Shown piece by piece: positions 1 through 10,600 of a DNA stretch of 64,000 nucleotides; position 1 is the first letter of the stretch, and each line of letters opens with the position of its first letter. Source of the DNA: Pseudorasbora parva (taxonomy: Eukaryota > Chordata > Actinopteri > Cypriniformes > Gobionidae); assembly GCF_024679245.1 (NCBI RefSeq), contig NC_090176.1, positions 50,723,115 through 50,787,114 of the forward strand, read 5' to 3'. A program made the position numbers and the translations under genes. The notes below the pieces were generated by a model. The model saw only the letters and a list, made by a program, of their open reading frames with translations. It ran no database searches and was not told where the DNA came from.

Positions 1-203
1 GTGTGTGTGTGTATGTGTGTGTGTGTGTGTGGGGGGGGGGGCACGTTTTTGTGACATATGAGGACACAAATGTGTATAATGCCATGGGTATGACACAGGT
101 ATTACAGGAGAGGGTGAAATATGAGGACATTACCCATGGCCCCACTTTACAAAAGGCTTATAAATCACACAGGAGGAGTTTCCTGTGATGGGTAGGTTTA
201 GGG

Positions 204-248
<45 letters not shown>

Positions 249-263
249 TGGGTAGGTTTAGGG

Positions 264-328
<65 letters not shown>

Positions 329-449
329 TGGGTAGGTTTAGGGGCTGTGTGTGTGTGTGTGTGATGGGTAGGTTTAGGGGCTGTGTGTGTGTGTGTGTGA
401 TGGGTAGGTTTAGGGGCTGTGTGTGTGTGTGTGTGATGGGTAGGTTTAG

Positions 450-480
<31 letters not shown>

Positions 481-497
481 ATGGGTAGGTTTAGGGG

Positions 498-533
<36 letters not shown>

Positions 534-560
534 TGGGTAGGTTTAGGGGCAGTGTTATAA
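1..560. repeat. TG microsatellite with interspersed 20-bp spacer, plus dispersed repeat segment
   Basis: Runs of (TG)n are separated at least seven times by the spacer ATGGGTAGGTTTAGGGG. Positions 46-180 hold a unique-looking stretch (from TTTTTGTGACATATGAGG) that recurs at 44807-44941 with no differences that I can see. The whole structure is a composite dispersed repeat; related copies lie at 961-1216, 39540-39860, 40350-40505 and 44785-45285. The apparent reading frames (poly Cys-Val, poly Thr-His) are artefacts. Confidence 0.9.
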
Positions 561-565
561 TATCC

Positions 566-903
566 CATGGCACTTCTCGTAAAAGAGTAGGGGTGTAACC
601 CCGGTGTCCTGGCCAGATTCCCTTGATTGGCCCTTACCAATCATGGCCTCCTAATAATCCCCATCCACTGAATTGGCTCTATCACCCTCTCTTCTCTCCA
701 CCTTTCGCTGGTGTGTGGTGAGCGCTCTGGCGCTGTTGTACTGTGGCTGCCGTAGCATCATCCAAGTGGATGCTGCACACTGGTGGTGGTTGAGGAGAGA
801 CCCCTGAGATGAGTGTGAAGCGCTTTGGGTGTACAGTTGTACATTTGAAAGCGCTATATAAATGCCTCATTCATTCATTCATTCATTCATTCATTCATTC
901 AGT
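566..903 (+). mobile_element. 5'-truncated SINE3-type element with ATTC tail
   Basis: This segment matches the central and 3' part of the full-length SINE at 37377-37950 (opposite strand): AGAGTAGGGGTGTAACCCCG, then GGCCTCCTAATAATCCCCAT, then a LINE-type 3' end with AAAGCGCTATATAAATG. It ends in (ATTC) repeats at 868-903. The 5S-rRNA-derived head is missing, as expected for 5' truncation. It is noncoding. Confidence 0.8.
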
Positions 904-997
904 GTAAGGGGATAGAAAAACCATCACGCCTATGGAGAGTCCCCATATGTCACAAAAACAAACATGTGTGTGTGTGTATGATGGGTAGGTTTAGGGG

Positions 998-1069
<72 letters not shown>

Positions 1070-1085
1070 TGGGTAGGTTTAGGGG

Positions 1086-1121
<36 letters not shown>

Positions 1122-1137
1122 TGGGTAGGTTTAGGGG

Positions 1138-1216
<79 letters not shown>
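904..1216. repeat. Composite TG microsatellite repeat, second copy
   Basis: A short unique stretch (904-960) is followed by three long TG runs separated by the ATGGGTAGGTTTAGGGG spacer. The unique stretch has a diverged counterpart in opposite orientation around 40290-40345, so this is the same dispersed family. Confidence 0.85.
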
Positions 1217-1219
<3 letters not shown>

Positions 1220-1289
1220 AACTTCAGGAAGATGGGTCATTCTAAACTGTGACTAGTTTCACGGTTATGGTTTGGAGATGGTTAGGGTT

Positions 1290-1460
1290 ACACTGCACGA
1301 TGAGGCTCGTCCTCAGTGTTTCTGTTGTTTTCCAGCACAAATATCTAAACATTATTAAATCAAGACACATTTACTGGAGAAGAGAAAACACTGAAGATAT
1401 TAAGACTTGTTTTCTTTCTTTTCCAGTAAATATATATCTTGATTTAAGAATCTTTTGATA
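1290..1460. repeat. Dispersed repeat with the ACATTTACTGGAGAAG motif
   Basis: The block containing ATCAAGACACATTTACTGGA and CTGAAGATATTAAGA recurs, more or less diverged, at 6905-6995, 21920-21990, 23685-23720, 25105-25145 and 39185-39300. No terminal repeats could be placed. It contains no credible gene. Confidence 0.65.
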
Positions 1461-1599
1461 TTTGAGCTGGATTTTTTTTTTTTTGTAGACAAATGTTCAT
1501 TTTGTAAAGTGCAACAATTGGTTCCAGAAGTAAAAACTCCATTTATTTTCTCCACAGGGATCAGTTTTTACGATAAATCATTAACTGGTAAAGAGTCTT

Positions 1600-1810
1600 C
1601 CTGTGAGCCATGAGTTTGTTAATCAATAGTTTATGTTTGCAGAAATTTATTATGGAGAAGCTTATTTTAAAAATAATCAAGTTTTACAGCTAAATTTTGA
1701 AAAACTACATTACCCATAATGCTGCGCAGAAATCCCACCAATTAGAGTAGCCGTGAGCAAATGTGTCAAAATAGCTCTTTAGTTCCGCCCACTCCTATGA
1801 AGCACTGCAC
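1600..1810. repeat. Dispersed repeat, inverted relative at 10430-10600
   Basis: The stretch with AACTACATTACCCATAATGC, GAGCAAATGTGTCAAAATAG and CTTTAGTTCCGCCCACT reappears in reverse orientation at 10440-10550 with moderate divergence. It is promoter-like in composition (ACTACA..CCCA motif, CCGCCC), but both copies look like ancient mobile sequence. Confidence 0.6.
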
Positions 1811-1869
1811 ATTACGTAATCAAGTCTCCCTGTGCTCTCAAAATACTTTGTATTTATCTCAGTTAGGGG

Positions 1870-2088
1870 TGCACTGTAAAAAAAAGTCAGTAAAATTAGA
1901 GCACACTGTACTGTATAAATATGAAGGAATTTTCCGTATTGGTTTTTTACAGGTGTTTTACCTGTATTTTGAATTACACATTGCATTAGTTTGTGTTTTA
2001 ATGGTCAACTGTAATTTCTGTAAAATTACTGGATAATGTACAGGCAGAAAATTCCCAGTACATTTTCCGTTTTTATTTTTTACGGTGT
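1870..2088. mobile_element. MITE with TGCACTGTAAAAA / TTTTTTACGGTG ends
   Basis: Imperfect terminal inverted repeats (CACTGTAAAAA against TTTTTTACGGTG) bound about 220 bp of AT-rich noncoding sequence with internal inverted motifs such as GGTGTTTTACCTGTATTTTG. The ends resemble the other CACTGTAAAAA MITEs in this window. Confidence 0.6.
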
Positions 2089-2184
2089 AGGTACAAAGAC
2101 ATGTGCTGAATTAGAGACGATAAAAGTGAGTGGGTCTTATCATACACACACACACACACAATGGTTCCGACGCCCATGCCTTAA

Positions 2185-2615
2185 AGCTACACAGTGTAAC
2201 TTTTTTTAGTTTATTCTTAGCTAAAAACACGTAGTTCTTACAAAAATATATGTGCTCATTAATGTATATTTACTTCTTTCAAGTAATAAAGTATTCTGGT
2301 AAGTTTATAATATGCCATTGAAAACACATACGGGTGAGGGGTTCGAATGCCGGTCGCCATGTTGCCCCTCCATCTTGAAAGTACAGTAGCCAAAGAGGGA
2401 CATACCCGTAAATTCAAGCTTCTCCTTTCGCGTTTTAACACTCGATGGCACCGTGTCGAATGTGAAGAGGGGGATTGCAATGTTAATCTTAGACTAAATC
2501 GGCCACCGTAGGAGTTAAAACGAAATCAGAATTGAGACGAACAGAAACTAATATTCACTGGATGGTCATAAACCTTTACACCGCGAGATGGGGGGAAATA
2601 TCACACAGTGGAGCT
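2185..2615. mobile_element. TTAA-flanked nonautonomous DNA transposon
   Basis: TTAA stands at both ends (2181-2184, 2616-2619). Terminal inverted repeats read AGCTACACAGTGTAAC and, from the other end, AGCTCCACTGTGTGAT. The interior is noncoding. TTAA duplication fits piggyBac or Kolobok-type transposition; which one cannot be decided here. Confidence 0.7.
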
Positions 2616-2619
2616 TTAA

Positions 2620-2735
2620 CCAAGCGGCTCCTCCCGCGATCTCTCTTGAAGCCAATAAAGGAATGAGTTGTAAGTCGCTCTGGATAAAAGCGTCTGCTAA
2701 ATGCATAAATGTAAATGTAATACAGAAGAAATGTA
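2620..2735 (+). mobile_element. LINE-type 3' tail fragment
   Basis: The sequence GTAAGTCGCTCTGGATAAAA followed by GCGTCTGCTAAATGCATAAA is the 3' end shared by many fish retroposons. The L2-like LINE at 53540-54196 carries the same tail on the minus strand. Confidence 0.7.
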
Positions 2736-3265
2736 AACTGCAGTTCATCGACTGGCCACTAGAGCGGCTCCAGAAGGAGCAGAATCTCATTGAGCCTCAT
2801 GTTAAAATGCCCAACTTTACAGCAGAAAAACACATGTTTACAGTCTGGGACAAATTGTGGTTTTGGTCTATACGGCTAATTTTGCCCTTCATGACGACTG
2901 TGAGGGGGTGAATGTTTTTATAACCAATTCGTTTACATTATATAAAGCCTTAAAGTTCTGCATGATTAAGGGCGTGGCCACTTTGAGTGACAGGTGGATA
3001 GCCATTTATCTGCCGTCTATAGTCATTGATTATGACTATACACGTCATCCTCAATAAACTCGTTTCCGGCGCAATAACTCTGATCTTTCAATTATTCATA
3101 TTCTTGTGTAATCGACGCGCCATCCTAAATAAACCTGTCTCTTGCGTGATACCCTACATTTTGAATATTCCTATCTAATATTACATATTACAATTATTAT
3201 TATCATTATCAATATGATATATGACCTGCAAGGTTGGCAGAATAATAATCATACACTGTGTGTTA
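2736..3265. other. No gene or clear repeat recognised
   Basis: Mixed AT-rich sequence. Short reading frames exist but none shows homology, splice sites in a sensible frame, or repeat structure that I recognise. Confidence 0.5.
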
Positions 3266-4332
3266 ATAGGCCAGAGGAGAACTGGCACCCCGACTGAGTC
3301 TGGTTTCTCCAAAGGTTTACTTTTCTCCATCATGCCCTGATGGAGTTTCGGTTCCTTTGGTCGCCTTTGGCTTGGCTCGCTCAGTCGGGGACACTAAAAT
3401 TATGATCAAAGTAGGAGTGACCCCGAATAGTCGAAGATTCGATGCATCGATATGCGGAGCCTGATTCGACCACCGATCTCACGGTCGAATCTTTGCGGGT
3501 GTTATGAAACGAGGATCATACCATTTTGGCAATATGGGGGTGCTCAATATTTTAAAGATGTGCCGCGGCGCTGAGCTGAGCTGAGCATCGGTGTGCGACC
3601 CCTTTAAGGGTGCCGAGCTTCGCACCGCGCCTTTAAAATTAGAACACGTTAAATGAGTGTACACACTTCGCGTACGTCTTCACCCGCTTTAGGCACAATC
3701 GGCTTCAGAACATGCATATAAACGCACTCAAAGTGTTCTTTTCCTCTCTAGGCAGGTATTTTTTTAGGTTTATTGATCAAAATGTTCTTTTATATATTTG
3801 TGTGATGTTCTGTATTTCGATCGCCGCTTTAACATGTTATGAGAAAACGGTTTATGAATGTTTATCCACCACATTACCTTTTAGGCTATTTAAACCTAAA
3901 TAAGAAAGCCATAGTCAGTTCGTCTGTCAGTTGGCACGCAGTTTTGGTCGCTTTATTAAAAGTTGTTGCTGTGTGCAGTGTGTAAAGGAAAATAAAAATA
4001 GTTTTACCCTCGTGCTGACTAGTGTCGTGCTCGTGCCCTTCCCAACCCATTCACACACACAGATGATTCGACTATCAGTCGACCATAGAGAGAATCGACA
4101 ATTCTGATTCGATTGTCTAAATCCTTAGTCGAGGACAGCCCTAGATCAAAGTTATTCAACAAAATATACAAATAAAATGTATTATTTAGGTCATATTTAA
4201 TTCTATAAACTATCCAAGTCAAACTAGCCAAATCAAATTTTGTTGCAATATTGTCCTGTTTGACACTGTGAAGCTGCTTTGAAACAATCGTCATTGTAAA
4301 AGCGCAATATAAATAAAGTTGATTGATTGATT
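3266..4332 (+). mobile_element. Dispersed fish retroposon-like repeat, split by a hAT insertion
   Basis: The outer parts are 3266-3403 (GGCCAGAGGAGAACTGGCAC onward) and 4152-4332, which ends in GCGCAATATAAATAAAGTTG and TGAT repeats. They belong to one dispersed repeat interrupted by the element at 3412-4143. Further partial copies lie at 6360-6440 and, inverted, at 58085-58160. Confidence 0.65.
3412..4143. mobile_element. Nonautonomous hAT-like transposon
   Basis: An identical 8-bp duplication GATCAAAG flanks it (3404-3411 and 4144-4151). The ends are imperfect inverted repeats, TAGGAGTGACC and TAGGGCTGTCC. The 8-bp duplication and TAGGG..TG ends are typical of hAT elements. The 732-bp interior is rich in ATTCGA/TCGAAT palindromes and has no transposase frame. 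Confidence 0.82.
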
Positions 4333-4605
4333 CATCTAAGCTCCGCCCACATCCCGCCTTTTTGGCCATTTTCTCTTATCCGGGAGTGACACGCGATGAC
4401 TCGTTCGCAAGATGGCGACGCCCAGCTCGCCCCTACTCTACGCTTCAGAACGGCTGATCGGAATCCTATGGGTGACGTCACGGACACTACGGCCATATTT
4501 TTTTACACTCTATAACTTTAACCAAGACTCTACAGAAACTTCTATGGGAGAAATGAATGGAAAAATACTTCCAGAACCAGCGCACTCCATTCCGCTGGTT
4601 GTTTC
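4333..4605. repeat. Intronic sequence with a dispersed-repeat look
   Basis: Between the retroposon and exon 4. The phrase ATGGGTGACGTCACGGACAC with TATTTTTTTACACTCTATA downstream resembles a common fish repeat. No gene is supported. Confidence 0.35.
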
Positions 4606-4609
4606 TTAC

Positions 4610-4791
4610 CCCGGTAAGCAGGGTCCGCACTCGGCGTCGCTCTCTAGCGTCCCCGCGGTTAACACCGTGGCCCGGTAAAGGGAGTCGCAGTCTTTGTGTC
4701 GACGGCAGATCTCGTACTTCCCTTTGGAGAACTTCCCCGCTGGACACGCCACACAGTTATACTCATCATCCTTAGTGCCGTAACCGCAGTT
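4610..4791 (-). CDS. edar: edar coding exon 4: cysteine-rich repeats 2-3 of the ectodomain
   Basis: The exon is 182 nt, 60 codons plus 2 nt (phase 2 at the 3' end). The acceptor is tttttcag before AAC TGC GGT; the donor is CCGGG then gtaaga at 4609. The peptide begins [20 protein letters not shown] and ends DAECGPCLP. It matches human EDAR [20 protein letters not shown] and continues through CRRHKDC, RATVLT and [10 protein letters not shown] almost without gaps. Eight cysteines form TNFR repeat 2 and the opening of repeat 3 in the extracellular ligand-binding region. The polypyrimidine tract is unusual: a pure TG run followed by five T. The next exon (beginning YYML in human) was not found in the remaining 4.6 kb. 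Confidence 0.96.
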
Positions 4792-4820
4792 CTGAAAAAC
4801 ACACACACACACACACACCT
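4792..4820 (-). promoter_or_regulatory. 3' splice site of edar exon 4 made of (TG)n-T5
   Basis: Read on the transcript strand, the acceptor consists of about ten TG dinucleotides, then TTTTT, then CAG. There is no ordinary mixed pyrimidine tract next to the exon. The same UG-then-U arrangement at CFTR exon 9 is a known modifier of exon inclusion through TDP-43 binding; relevance here is inference. Confidence 0.7.
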
Positions 4821-4886
4821 GATGAAATGAGCAGAAATCATCTGCAGACCTGATCCGTGTCATCTGTAGAGGTTTAAAATACACTT

Positions 4887-5345
4887 AAAGGGATAGTTCA
4901 CCCAAAAATGAAAATGTGATGTTTATCTGCTGACCCCCAGTGCATCCAACATGTAGATATCAATTTATATCATTTGATATCAATATACATGATCTGGCGT
5001 AGTTTACGCCAACGCCAGAAGTGAATCTCATACACAATGCCAGATCGTGTATATTGACCTTCATTATCGGAAGTGAAGCGCGTTCCAGGCTGTTGGATAT
5101 AGCGTTGTATCTGAGGTAAAAATGATATAAATGCGTCTTGATTTCTCACACAAACTGATCGTTTCGTGTCTTAAGATATCACTGTATCGTCATGAGCCAC
5201 AGGGCTCTTTGTTCATGTTGTCTAAGCATGTTTTTGTTTTGCCTTCATAGAATTGTTCCCCATTCACATCATTATATGACCTACACACAGCAACGGTTAG
5301 ATTAAAAATCTTCATTTGTGTTCTACTGAAGAAACAAACACACTG
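4887..5345. repeat. Partial TTAA-type element (AGGGATAGTTCACCC family)
   Basis: It begins with AAAGGGATAGTTCACCCAAA, a terminal sequence repeated at 7025, 25174, 31806 and 35133. Its middle (GAGGTAAAAATGATATAAAT, then CGTTTCGTGTCTTAAG) is a relative of the long inverted repeats of the element at 25174-27304. A local inverted repeat surrounds TGATCTGGCGTAGTTTACGC at about 4990-5060. The reading frame on the minus strand at 5190-5459 is not a gene. Confidence 0.6.
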
Positions 5346-5534
5346 GCACAGGCAGCAGCGTATCACCAAATTTTGGGCCCTGGGTACAAACCATCTTGCT
5401 GGGCCCCCATACCAAATACCATAGTGATACCAATGGGTGGAGTATTGCATTTTTATCATAAAAACACTTCAAATGTAAACAAAATAAGCCATTTGTACAT
5501 AAATTCTAAACAAATGTTAGTGCATGTATATGTA

Positions 5535-5778
5535 CACTCTAAAAAATGCTGGGTTAAAAACAACCCAAGTTGGGTTGAAAATGCACCGACCCAACAATTG
5601 GGTTGTTTTAACCCAATGGTTGAGTTGTTCTTACCCAGCAATTGGGTTGTCTTAAGCAACATTTAACCCAACCACTGGGTTAAAACAACTCAACCATTGG
5701 GTTAAAACAACTCAATTGTTGGGTCGGTGCTTTTTTAACCCAACTTGGGTTGTTTTTAACCCAGCATTTTTTAGAGTG
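5535..5778. mobile_element. Foldback MITE (CACTCTAAAAAATGCTGGGT family)
   Basis: TA flanks both ends. The element is close to a perfect palindrome: CACTCTAAAAAATGCTGGGT at one end and its reverse complement at the other, with internal repeats of GGGTTGTTTTAACCCAA and variants. At least five more copies or partial copies occur at 49270-52190. Confidence 0.85.
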
Positions 5779-5804
5779 TATGTATAGAAAACTGACTTCT
5801 AAGG

Positions 5805-6305
5805 CAATTGCGTGATATAAAGTGACAATTCTGAGATATAAATGCGCAATTCTGAGATATAAATGCGCAATTGTGTGATATAAAGTCACAATTCTGAGAT
5901 ATAAACGTGCAATTGTGTGATATAAAGTCACAATTCTGAGATATAAACTCACAATTGTGTGATATAAAGTCACAATTCTGAGATATAAACGTGCAATTCT
6001 GAGATATAAAGTCACAATTCTGAGATATAAACTCGCAATTGTGTGATATAAACTCACAATTGTGTGATATAAAGTCATAATTCTGAGATATAAATGCGCA
6101 ATTCTGAGATATAAAGTCACAATTCTGAGATATAATTGCGCAATTGTGTGATATAAAGTCATAATTCTGAGATATAAATGCGCAATTCTGAGATATAAAG
6201 TCACAATTCTGAGATATAATTGCGCAATTGTGTGATATAAAGTCATAATTCTGAGATATAAAGTCACAATTGTGTGATATTAAGTCACAATTCTGAGATA
6301 AAATG
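5805..6305. repeat. Minisatellite, about 23-bp unit
   Basis: About 22 degenerate units alternate ATAAAGTCACAATTCTGAG and ATATAAATGCGCAATTGTG. The stop-free frame on the minus strand (195 residues of Leu-Tyr-Leu-Arg-Ile) is a by-product of the unit and not a gene. Confidence 0.9.
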
Positions 6306-6309
6306 ACTT

Positions 6310-7020
6310 AATATTTTTATCTAGTGGTGGAAACGTGCTTCCACAGGTTTGCCCCATTGATTCTGTTATTGTCCTGTTTATTACTGTGAAGCTGCTCTGA
6401 GATGATCTGTGTTATATATAAAGGGCTGTAGAAATACAGCTAACATGTCTTGATCTCAAGCTTAAACTGATGTGACCTTCAGAAAAGAATCATTGCACTT
6501 CACTGAAAGCTCAGTTGGTTTTAATCACCAAATATTAACCAACTTCAGCCAGCTGTACGAGTTCACCGCTAAAGACTCGACCTGCCAAAGCTATCCCGCG
6601 CCTGTGCGTCTTAATGAAAAACATGTCCTGATGAAACATCCCACCCGCGAGTCTTAGCGTTCGGCTCTAACCGCATTCATATTAGATCTGGAGATGTTCT
6701 GCTTTACATTGACGGTTCATCTCATCGCATTTCATAATCCAGATCCAGAACTACTCAATCTTTATTCTGATTATTGCACATGTTAGAATAATAGTGCAGT
6801 GATGGAAACTGAAATCACGGAGATGGAAATCTGGGAATGATGACCAAAACATGTGACACAAATGAAAACTCTTCTATTAGATGATGCTTTTCCTTCACTA
6901 GCCACACTTTATCAGTATTGTTTTCCAGTACAAGTATCTGAACATTCCCAAACCAAGATATATTTACTGGAGAAGCAAAATGACTGAAGATATTAGAATG
7001 AAACTCTCAGCAATCTCCCC
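6310..7020. other. Intronic sequence, repeat fragments only
   Basis: Contains a partial retroposon tail (6360-6440, CTGTGAAGCTGCTCTGAGAT) and a copy of the ACATTTACTGGAGAAG dispersed repeat (6905-6995). Nothing else was recognised. Confidence 0.5.
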
Positions 7021-7021
7021 T

Positions 7022-7235
7022 TTAAAGGGTTAGTTCACCCAAAAATGAAATGTCTGTCATTAACTCCTCTCCCTAATGTCGCTCCACACCCGTAAGACCT
7101 CCGTTCATCTTCACACACAGTTTAAGATATTTTAGATTTAGTCCGAGAGCGTATGCAAGTGTATGCACACTATACTGTCCATGTCCAGAAAGGGAATAAA
7201 AACATCATCACAGTAGTCCATATGAGACTAACGTT
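7022..7235. repeat. Partial copy of the TTAA-type element at 35133
   Basis: About 205 bp from AAGGGTTAGTTCACCCAAAA to AGTAGTCCATATGAGAC are nearly identical to 35133-35336; only one or two substitutions were seen. It stops abruptly where the longer copy continues. Confidence 0.85.
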
Positions 7236-7700
7236 CGAAGTGGGCGTGGCCCCTTTTACTAAAATGGCTATCCCTCTTGAATGGAAAGAGATAATTTCAC
7301 CTCTGTATAGGCTCGGTCAGTGGTCACATGAAAAAGGACACGATGGCTGGCCCCCCCGGTCATTCCAATTTACTTGAAAACTGGCATGAGGTGTCTTCGT
7401 TCAATGTGCCGCCATTATCTACGACAACATTTCCGTATCTCGATAAACACGGCTGTCATTGGCTAACTATTTTGAGCATCTGTCAGAGAAGGTTAACTGA
7501 GGCCAATCGAAACGAAACTAGCTGGGCTTGTTTGATTCGCGGTCCTAGAGGCCTGTGAGAAAATCAAAAGAAATCGGCCACCGGGGGGCATATTCACGTG
7601 CCCGTGTCCCAACTACACGTGACGCGATAAGATTCCAGCGAAAAGCAACTTGTCTGTCCACACCAGACGCGACTACGAGATGCAACAAATCAATCAAAAG

Positions 7701-7819
7701 CCCCAGCCAATCAGAACAGCGAGTGGGCGGGACTCTATAAACCCCAGCCAATCAGAACAGCGAGTGGGCAGGGCTCTATAAACCCCAGCCAATCAGAACA
7801 GCGAGTGGGTGGGGCTCTA
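7701..7819. repeat. 41-bp minisatellite with CCAAT, GC-box-like and TATA-like motifs
   Basis: Three units start at 7701, 7742 and 7783. Each contains CCAATCAGAACAGCGAGTGG; the GGGCGGGA that follows in unit 1 is substituted in the others (GGGCAGGG, GGGTGGGG). CTCTATAAA ends units 1 and 2, while unit 3 ends in CTCTAGCG. Noncoding. Confidence 0.9.
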
Positions 7820-8173
7820 GCGTCAAATGCACGGCACCAGAGATTAATCTTGACGGCACTCGCATGTAAATTCATAAGTCTACATTATCAAATTCACATA
7901 TATTACACCATTTAACCTACTAAAATACATACTGAGTTACTAAAACAATCGTTATCATAGAATATACTTGTTTGTTGTTCACAGTTTGAGCGCTTTTGTT
8001 TCAATGTGTTTAATTTCAAGATCTGAGGTGAATTATCCTTTAGTATGTCAAAGCTGGGAGCGCTAAATGATATTCAAAGTAACATTACACACCTTTAACA
8101 TTAAATAAAGCACATAAACACTACCTGAGATTAACATTGCCATGTTCTGTGTTGTTGTTCGAGCCGCGACGTC
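7820..8173. other. No gene recognised
   Basis: AT-rich intronic sequence up to the hAT target duplication. No terminal repeats or exons were identified. Confidence 0.5.
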
Positions 8174-8181
8174 GCACAAAT

Positions 8182-10145
8182 TAGTGTTGTCAAAAATATC
8201 GATATTTCGATATGTATCGATACTGGAATATCTGAAACGATACGATTCTAAGTTTTTACAGTATCGATACCAGCTGCGCTCTCCTCTCCGACCGAAAGCG
8301 AGTTGACACACACACCGGCATATTCTCACTCAGCCCGGTTAACCTCTGAGCACGGCGAACGCGCGTTCTGCTGGACTTTTCCCTCATGACAGTGTGTTAG
8401 TGTTAGTGTGTGATCGGTCTGAATTTCGCGCGGGATTGCACATAAATTAATTCTACTAATCCCCGCAGATTTCATGCTCACATCTGAAGCGCACACACAC
8501 AGCCTACCGTAATAAAGCCGCCTCTGACATGATACAAGTGCAAACATTTGCTTCTTTTTCCAGCTTATTATTGGTCAAATACACTCAAAGAATTATCAGT
8601 GCACATCTGGAAGAGTATTAACGTAAACACAGTCGCAAACAGTTCAGGAAGAACGAGTAAAGCCTAGTTCAGACTGCACAATTTTCAAACTCGTCGGGTC
8701 ACTGCTCTATTCACACCTCATGACTATCTGGGGTATCATTCAGTCACTGCTGTGTTCACACTGCACGATGGTTTGACGACAGAGGAGTTCACACTGCATG
8801 ACTGAACAAGAGGAAGAATCGCCGACAACTCTCTCGCTCTCCGGTGCGCAAACTACGTTTCCCAATCACGTGCGATGTGACAAGTAAACAACGCGAGATC
8901 ACACGTGCGTCAGACCGGAGTTCTCGCGCGAGACTTGGAATTGTTATTAAAAATGATAAACTGCACAAAGTTTGCTTCAAATTGTATGTGCGCTGATTTG
9001 TGGAGAAAAAGAAAAAAGATTATGGTGGAAGAAATTGTTGGAGAGACAGAGGGAGCCAGGATTTTGTTCTGCAAAGACAGTTTGAGGTAAATAAACAATT
9101 GTGTAATGTGCTGCTGCTGTGGCTGGATGTGCAAATGTTTGGCCTTTGTTTCTGTTTGATAGAATTGTAAATATATCTATTAAAATACTGAAATTCTGCT
9201 CTATAACTCCTCCCTGAACCTCCTGCTGCCCTGTATCTCACTCTCTAATTGGCTGGCGGTGTAATTTTCAGTCAGAACGCTGTTCACACAGCAGGAGTTT
9301 GAATCGCCGACAGGTCCAGATATTAAGCATGCCAAATATCTCACCGGCGTCGGCGACTCGTCGGCGATTCTCTCTGATCACGTCTTTGATTATTCACACT
9401 GCGTGATTGTCACTCAAAATCGGGCAGTGTAAACTAGGCTTAACAGGAACAGTGTTTAGGATCCATGCGTCCGTAAGTCTTAAAGGGACCGCAGTCATTT
9501 GTTATTCAAACTACAAAAAGACAAACGATCAACTGCTCTTGACTGATCAACTTGTGTAACTTTATTAGTTAATAGTCTGTACACTATTGAATTTTTTACA
9601 AAGAACATTATCCAATGTTGTTTTAAATGTAATTACTATGCATTTTTTTTATTCAGTTTCTTATCTGAATGTTAGACCTACCTGAAAAAATAAAGCAGTC
9701 TGTTTAATTTGTATCTTCTATTCTATTGCATTTATTTGTGCTATTGTTTGTAATCTGTTTATTTGTTCTTATTTTATTACTGTTTACTCGTCTTTTTAAA
9801 TTCAATTTACCATTCGAAATCAAGCGTTCGTGTGCTGTGTGTAAGCTATTGCAACACAATTACCCCGTTGTAAAAAATACATTGAGATAGCAAAAATTTG
9901 TAAGATCATTTTAATAGTAATTGATCAATAATTGTTCAAATCAAAACGATGCCCAACCCTAAGGAACATGCTGGCCACATGAATTTTTTGTAAAAAATAA
10001 CAATGAATAATAACAAGTTCTGTTGTCATATTAAGCATCTTATCTTTTTTTTTTTTTTTACTGTGGTATCGATTTAGTATCGATATATCGATATTTTAGT
10101 CTGGTATCGTATCGAAGTCATAATTTTGGTATCGTGACAACACTA
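8182..10145. mobile_element. hAT-like element, 1.96 kb, host of a nested Harbinger-like element
   Basis: The ends read TAGTGTTGTCAAAAATATCG and, inverted, TAGTGTTGTCACGATACCAA, with many ATCGATAC palindromes inside each end. Flanking 8-mers GCACAAAT and GCACAAAA differ at one base. The interior is interrupted at 8661-9440. No transposase frame survives. Confidence 0.82.
8661..9440. mobile_element. PIF/Harbinger-like nonautonomous element nested in a hAT
   Basis: TAA is duplicated at 8658-8660 and 9441-9443. Terminal inverted repeats are AGCCTAGTTCAGACTGCACA and AGCCTAGTTTACACTGCCCG. A 3-bp TAA/TTA duplication with GGCCTAGTT-like ends fits PIF/Harbinger. Small frames inside (for example 8905-9090) show no recognisable domain. 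Confidence 0.75.
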
Positions 10146-10429
10146 GCACAAAAATAGAAACCGTTTCTAAAATAGGTTCATTCGCCGTCACGGCTGGTTA
10201 GGACAAAAACTCGAATTAACATGGAAAAGATACCTTTTTATCCCGTGTCACGTCACGTGTAAAGGATTATATATCACACGATTTTTCGCACATGCCCACG
10301 ACATTCATACCATATGGAAGACCTCCTCATCCTGAGCAATTTTGCCTCTAGGAACGCCGCTGTCAATCAAACGGTTCGTTAAATATCTGAGATTATTAAA
10401 AAAAAAACACGTTTTTTGAGAGCACACGG

Positions 10430-10600
10430 GAGCTTCATAAAAGTGGGCGGAGCTAAAGAGCTATTTTGGCACATTTGCTCACTGCTACTCTCTGATTGGT
10501 GGAATTTCTGCACAGCATCGTGGGTAAGGTAGTTTTTCACCATGAATTTTGCCGTTAAACTGACTTAGTTCTTTGGCTCAACCTTCGATTACTGTTAAAA
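10430..10600. repeat. Dispersed repeat, inverted relative of 1600-1810
   Basis: It contains GTGGGCGGAGCTAAAGAGCT and TTTGGCACATTTGCTCACTG, the reverse-strand counterparts of sequences at 1690-1800. Confidence 0.6.

Noticed and set aside
5190..5459. Minus-strand frame with RTQMKIFNLTVAVCRSYNDV.
   Set aside because: It overlaps the AGGGATAGTTCACCC dispersed repeat and matches the kind of peptide such repeats commonly produce.
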